Shown here: positions 60,903-64,000 of the stretch, piece after piece | Numbering within the stretch: position 1 is the stretch's first letter | How the letters are laid out: every line of letters starts with the position of its first letter | Assembly: GCA_040396955.1 (NCBI GenBank) | Contig: JBBAWX010000010.1 | Location: 56,865 to 120,864 of the forward strand | From: UBA965 sp040396955 | GTDB taxonomy: Bacteria; Chloroflexota; Chloroflexia; Chloroflexales; Roseiflexaceae | Length of the DNA stretch: 64,000 nt | Direction of reading: 5' to 3' | The notes under the pieces: generated by a model | The model's input: the letters and a program-made list of their open reading frames with translations, nothing else | The model's database searches: none | What the model was told of the DNA's origin: nothing | Position numbers and translations under genes: made by a program

Positions 60903-62156
60903 CTATGCTTGATATTGAGCAAACAGCACAACGGCGTTTTGCCCACCAAAGCCAAATGCGTTGACCATGGCCGCTCTGACCGGCATGGAGCGTGCCACGT
61001 TGGGCACGTAGTCAAGATCACAGGCCGGATCAGGGGTTGTATACCCCATGGTCGGTGGTACGAGCTGGTGGACGATGCTTTTGACGACGCCCACGGCTGC
61101 CAACGCTCCGGCTGCGCCGGCCGTATGCCCAATCATCGATTTGATGCCACTCACCGCAATTCGGGGCGCATGCGTGCCGAATGCTGTGTGAATTGCCGCG
61201 GTCTCGGCAGCATCCCCCATCGAAGTGGCCGTGCCGTGTGCGCTGATGTGGTCGATCATGGTCGGTGCCAACTCGGCATCGGCAAGGGCGCGTTGCATGG
61301 CGAGTGCAGCATATTTTCCGTCGGGCGCAGGTGCGGTCAGGTGAAATGCGTCTTCGGTCGCGCCAAAACCAACAATTTCGGCATAAATGGTGGCACCACG
61401 CGCCAATGCATGGTCGAGAGCCTCAAGGATGAGCACGCCACAACCTTCACCACCGGCAGTGCCCTTGCGATCCGCATCAAAGGGCCGCACGGCCCGACTC
61501 GGGTCGTCGCCCGGTGGCGCAATGGCGCCAATCACGCCGAACGCCATGGCGTTGAGGGCCGTGACTCCGGCATCGCTCCCGCCAGCCACCACAATCGTCG
61601 CATCACCGGCTTGGATCATGCGAAATGCAGCCCCAATCGCGTACGACCCTGTGGCACAGGCCATGACAGGGGTCGTGTTGGGACCGTGCAGGTCGTAGGC
61701 CATGGCGACGTGGCACGACGCCATGTTGTAGATGAATGTGGGGAGGTAGAGTGGCTCGACGCGCTTGCGCTGCTTGGACTCAAAGCGCAACGTCTGCTCT
61801 TCGACTTCGGCGGTGCCCCCCAACGACGTGCCAATGACCACGCCGACACGGGTGCGATCGACCTCGGCGAGGTTCAGCCCACTATCGCTGATGGCTTCGC
61901 CAGCCGCTGCCAACGCTAGTTGCACGAAGCGGGCAGTACGTTTGGCCGTCTTGGCTTCCATGTGTTGCGTTGGGTCGAAATCTTTGACCTCTGCGGTAAT
62001 CACATACGGCATATCGGTGGGGTCGTACCGGGTGGCAATGCCGACCCCCGATACACCGGCACATAAATGCTCCCAAAATTGTGCCACCGTGTTGCCAATG
62101 GGGCTGACTGCGCCAAGCCCAGTGACTACTACACGTGGTGGGTGACGACGTGACAT
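60903..62156 (-). CDS. fabF: 3-oxoacyl-ACP synthase II
   Basis: Elongating condensing enzyme of fatty acid synthesis. 417 aa. Catalytic Cys167 in VMACATGSYAIG, His307 in AHGTAT and His344 in IGHTAGAAG. The final loop reads FGFGGQNA where most FabF have FGFGGTNA. AAGG precedes the ATG. No acpP or other fab gene is adjacent; the downstream genes are unrelated. Confidence 0.95.
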   Translation of the reverse strand: MSRRHPPRVVVTGLGAVSPIGNTVAQFWEHLCAGVSGVGIATRYDPTDMPYVITAEVKDFDPTQHMEAKTAKRTARFVQLALAAAGEAISDSGLNLAEVDRTRVGVVIGTSLGGTAEVEEQTLRFESKQRKRVEPLYLPTFIYNMASCHVAMAYDLHGPNTTPVMACATGSYAIGAAFRMIQAGDATIVVAGGSDAGVTALNAMAFGVIGAIAPPGDDPSRAVRPFDADRKGTAGGEGCGVLILEALDHALARGATIYAEIVGFGATEDAFHLTAPAPDGKYAALAMQRALADAELAPTMIDHISAHGTATSMGDAAETAAIHTAFGTHAPRIAVSGIKSMIGHTAGAAGALAAVGVVKSIVHQLVPPTMGYTTPDPACDLDYVPNVARSMPVRAAMVNAFGFGGQNAVVLFAQYQA

Positions 62157-62202
62157 AAGACACCTTATACACTACTTGTACTCTTTGTCTGTATTGTACG
62201 AC

Positions 62203-62237
62203 AAAAAGCCACCACTGACGTACACATCAGTGGTGGC
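62203..62237 (-). terminator. hpf terminator
   Basis: Perfect 11-bp arms GCCACCACTGA / TCAGTGGTGGC with an 8-base loop, followed by five T on the minus strand, 18 bases after the hpf stop. A TACAAT at 62193-62198 next to it may start fabF transcription. Confidence 0.85.
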
Positions 62238-62255
62238 AAGACTACAGTCATCGGG

Positions 62256-62780
62256 TTAGGAGGTGACGATGATGCCGTAACGTCCATCAGCACGACGATA
62301 CACGACCCGCACATGTTGCTCGTGGTCGCGATATACATAAAACGAATGACTGAGTAGCTCCATCTGCTCAAGTGCTTCTTCGTCACTCATTGGTTGAATC
62401 TGAAACAATTTTGTGCGCACGATGTCGTTGATCGCTCGTGCCTCGCTCTCGGCTACTACAGGTGCACTCGTGGTTGGCGTGTGGCGTTGGGTGTTGCGCC
62501 AGTGCCGCCCCTTGTACCGCTCGATGTGGCGTTTGAGTGTTGCAATGCCCTGATCGATGGCATACATGAGCTCTTCAGCCCGTTCTTCGGCACGCAACAA
62601 CATCCCGTGTTCCCCCACCAATGTGAGTTGGACCCGGTGGTGTTTGTCCTTTTGGCTGATGTCGACCGTGATTGTTTGGATGGGGCGCAAATACCGTGTA
62701 AGCGTGTGCACTTTTTCATCGATGCGGGTGCGGGTCGTTGGGCTGAGGTGGCCGTGCTGCGTACGAACGATGAGTTCCAT
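62256..62780 (-). CDS. hpf: Ribosome hibernation promoting factor, long form
   Basis: 174 aa. The N-terminal domain (1-100) has MELIVRTQHGHLSP, the S30AE pattern with VQLTLVGEHGMLLRAEERAEELMYAID. The C-terminal 55 residues (VRTKLFQIQPMSDEEALEQMELLSHSFYVYRD) form the dimerisation domain of long HPF that makes 100S ribosomes. GGGAGG lies 5 bases before the ATG at 62780; an in-frame Met at 62828 lies in the structured leader. Confidence 0.94.
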   Translation of the reverse strand: MELIVRTQHGHLSPTTRTRIDEKVHTLTRYLRPIQTITVDISQKDKHHRVQLTLVGEHGMLLRAEERAEELMYAIDQGIATLKRHIERYKGRHWRNTQRHTPTTSAPVVAESEARAINDIVRTKLFQIQPMSDEEALEQMELLSHSFYVYRDHEQHVRVVYRRADGRYGIIVTS

Positions 62781-62821
62781 ACAGTCCTCCCATTGACAGG
62801 TGCGAGGCGGGGAGCATCGCA

Positions 62822-62855
62822 GATTCATCGGGGCGATGAATCAACCGTGCGGTTG
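62822..62855 (-). promoter_or_regulatory. Paired hairpins in the hpf leader
   Basis: GATTCATCG-GGG-CGATGAATC (perfect 9-bp stem, 62822-62842) next to CAACCG-TG-CGGTTG (6-bp stem, 62842-62855). Both lie at the start of the predicted hpf transcript. They share a base and could stack or compete. Confidence 0.45.
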
Positions 62856-62860
62856 CCCCG

Positions 62861-62889
62861 ATTGTAGCACCGTTTGTATGAGGATTCAA
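62861..62889 (-). promoter_or_regulatory. hpf promoter
   Basis: TTGAAT (62884-62889) and TACAAT (62861-62866) with a 17-base spacer on the minus strand, giving a leader of about 75 bases. Confidence 0.65.
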
Positions 62890-62946
62890 TGGGGAAACGG
62901 TGAGTCCGTGCTCCTCCCTTTATCTCCACACGAAGAGGCAACTTGG

Positions 62947-62963
62947 TATACTACCGGTAGTAT
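62947..62963 (+). promoter_or_regulatory. lplA extended -10 with overlapping palindrome
   Basis: TGGTATACT gives an extended -10 (TATACT at 62947-62952). It overlaps the perfect 16-base palindrome ATACTACCGGTAGTAT (62948-62963), about 27 bases before the lplA ATG. A repressor bound there would block the promoter. Confidence 0.6.
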
Positions 62964-62989
62964 GGCATACAAGGGGTAGTAGGGAATTT

Positions 62990-63988
62990 ATGCGCTACAT
63001 CGACAATCGTGACATCACCGACGCCACTCGTAATCTAGCACTCGAGGAATACTCCATTCGCCATAAACTCGATGCCGACGATCTGCTCTTGTTTTATATC
63101 AATCACAATGCCATCATCATCGGGCGCAATCAAAACACCATCGAAGAAATCGACCAAGATGTGGTGGCGGCCAAGGGCATTCAAGTGGTCCGCCGTGTCT
63201 CTGGTGGTGGGGCGGTCTACCACGATGGCGGCAATCTGAATTTCAGCTTTATGACACGCGACGTCAATGGGCGCTTCAACCGCTACGATACCTTCAACGG
63301 GCCGGTGCTCGCCGTGCTCCATGATCTCGGCATCCCCGCCGAATTGAGCGGGCGCAACGACATCGTGGTCGCAGGGCGCAAAATCTCGGGCAACGCCCAA
63401 TTTGCCGCCGCTGACCGCATGCTCAGTCATGGCACGTTGTTGGTTGATTCCAACGTCGACGAGCTCGTGGCTGCGCTCCGCCCCAAACCGGGCAAGGTGG
63501 AGTCCAAGGGCATCAAGTCGATTCGGAGCCGGGTGGCCAACATCAACGAATTTCTCACCACGCCCATCACTGCCACTGAGTTACGGGAGCGTATTTTGGA
63601 AAAAATCTACGGCACGCGTAATCGCACCCAGATACCCTCTGTGACTATGACCGATGCTGACTGGCAAGGGGTTGCCGATTTACGTGCGAGCCGCTATGCC
63701 AACTGGGATTGGAACTACGGGCGGAATCCGGGTGCGAACGTGCAACGTTCACAACGTTTCGCCGGCGGCGAGGTCGATGTGCGCCTTGACATCCAACACA
63801 ACCGCATTGTGACCGTGAGCATCTTCGGAGATTTCATGGGGCAGGGCGACACGAGCGAGCTGGCCGCTCGACTCCACGATGTGCCCTATACCCGTGAGGC
63901 TGTAGCACAGGCCTTGGCCGACGTGGATATCACCTACTACATTGTCAATGTCAGCAAGGATGAGTTGTTGAGCGTGTTGGTGCCGTAG
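62990..63988 (+). CDS. lplA: Lipoate-protein ligase A
   Basis: Activates lipoate with ATP and attaches it to E2 and GcvH proteins. 332 aa, the full size with C-terminal accessory domain. Lipoate loop RRVSGGGAVYHD at 68-79, catalytic Lys131 in GRKISGNAQ, and NLNFSF. AGGG precedes the ATG by about 6 bases; a longer in-frame form would start upstream of the promoter. Complete; 12 bases remain after its stop. Confidence 0.95.
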   Translation: MRYIDNRDITDATRNLALEEYSIRHKLDADDLLLFYINHNAIIIGRNQNTIEEIDQDVVAAKGIQVVRRVSGGGAVYHDGGNLNFSFMTRDVNGRFNRYDTFNGPVLAVLHDLGIPAELSGRNDIVVAGRKISGNAQFAAADRMLSHGTLLVDSNVDELVAALRPKPGKVESKGIKSIRSRVANINEFLTTPITATELRERILEKIYGTRNRTQIPSVTMTDADWQGVADLRASRYANWDWNYGRNPGANVQRSQRFAGGEVDVRLDIQHNRIVTVSIFGDFMGQGDTSELAARLHDVPYTREAVAQALADVDITYYIVNVSKDELLSVLVP

Positions 63989-64000
63989 CAACTCCGCATC

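Noticed and set aside
60866..61132. Longer asparaginase starting inside fabF antisense
   Set aside because: The extension lies over fabF, while a GTG with a proper ribosome binding site at 60865 gives the family N-terminus.

Overview
The window is a 64 kb scaffold piece of a moderately GC-rich bacterial chromosome, most likely from the phylum Chloroflexota and close to Chloroflexia. This is an inference from gene content: a pyrR-pyrB-pyrC operon, malate dehydrogenase of the LDH-like type, mevalonate kinase, DUF1385 and DUF507 proteins, Thr/Pro-rich linkers on lipoproteins, and giant multi-pass glycosyltransferases with extracytoplasmic beta domains. SURF1 suggests aerobic respiration. Three runs of exactly 100 N (2005-2104, 21854-21953, 23593-23692) mark scaffold joins. 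One is flanked by an identical 55-mer and is almost certainly an assembly artefact.

Layout. 1-4 kb: recA-recX, diverging from a truncated secreted beta-helix protein plus a serine hydrolase. 4-11 kb: a leftward run of mevalonate kinase and guaA, then mnmA, two small membrane proteins, DUF1385 and mutY, with sixA diverging. 11-20 kb: an ABC-2 exporter with a lipoprotein partner, a methyltransferase, DUF507, and a sugar-related cluster (a large uncharacterised protein, an aldo/keto reductase and a PyrK-like flavoprotein). 20-23.1 kb: the pyrimidine operon pyrR-pyrB-pyrC. 23.1-26.5 kb: mdh, aldose epimerase and an NmrA-like protein. 26.7-31 kb: a membrane glycosyltransferase between two zinc-ribbon proteins, then rsmA. 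31-39 kb: an FAD monooxygenase, a GH95 fucosidase, gpmI and secA. 39-47.5 kb: a small-molecule kinase, two MFS paralogues, a C11 peptidase lipoprotein and a GT87-like glycosyltransferase. 47.5-52.6 kb: leuS with downstream ACT, methyltransferase and GNAT genes. 52.7-57.2 kb: a degenerate PEP-synthase-like protein translationally coupled to an acyltransferase. 57.2-64 kb: a CAU-anticodon tRNA, SURF1, fabF-asparaginase-binding protein-apt, a ribosome hibernation factor and lplA.

Most genes are housekeeping. The strongest regulatory signals are two RNA leaders that each appear to use a translated leader ORF. The pyrR leader combines a PyrR binding hairpin that buries the Shine-Dalgarno of a 33-residue leader ORF, an intrinsic terminator inside that ORF, and a stop overlapping the pyrR start. 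The leuS leader has a 19-residue peptide with five Leu codons, four of them CUA, followed by mutually exclusive hairpins ending in a terminator. A further unexplained signal is an extracytoplasmic domain shared by three otherwise unrelated membrane enzymes (27367-29460, 45188-47446, 55069-57243). Transcription is organised in short operons with many ATGA overlaps, convergent TTAA stop overlaps and strong hairpins between convergent genes.
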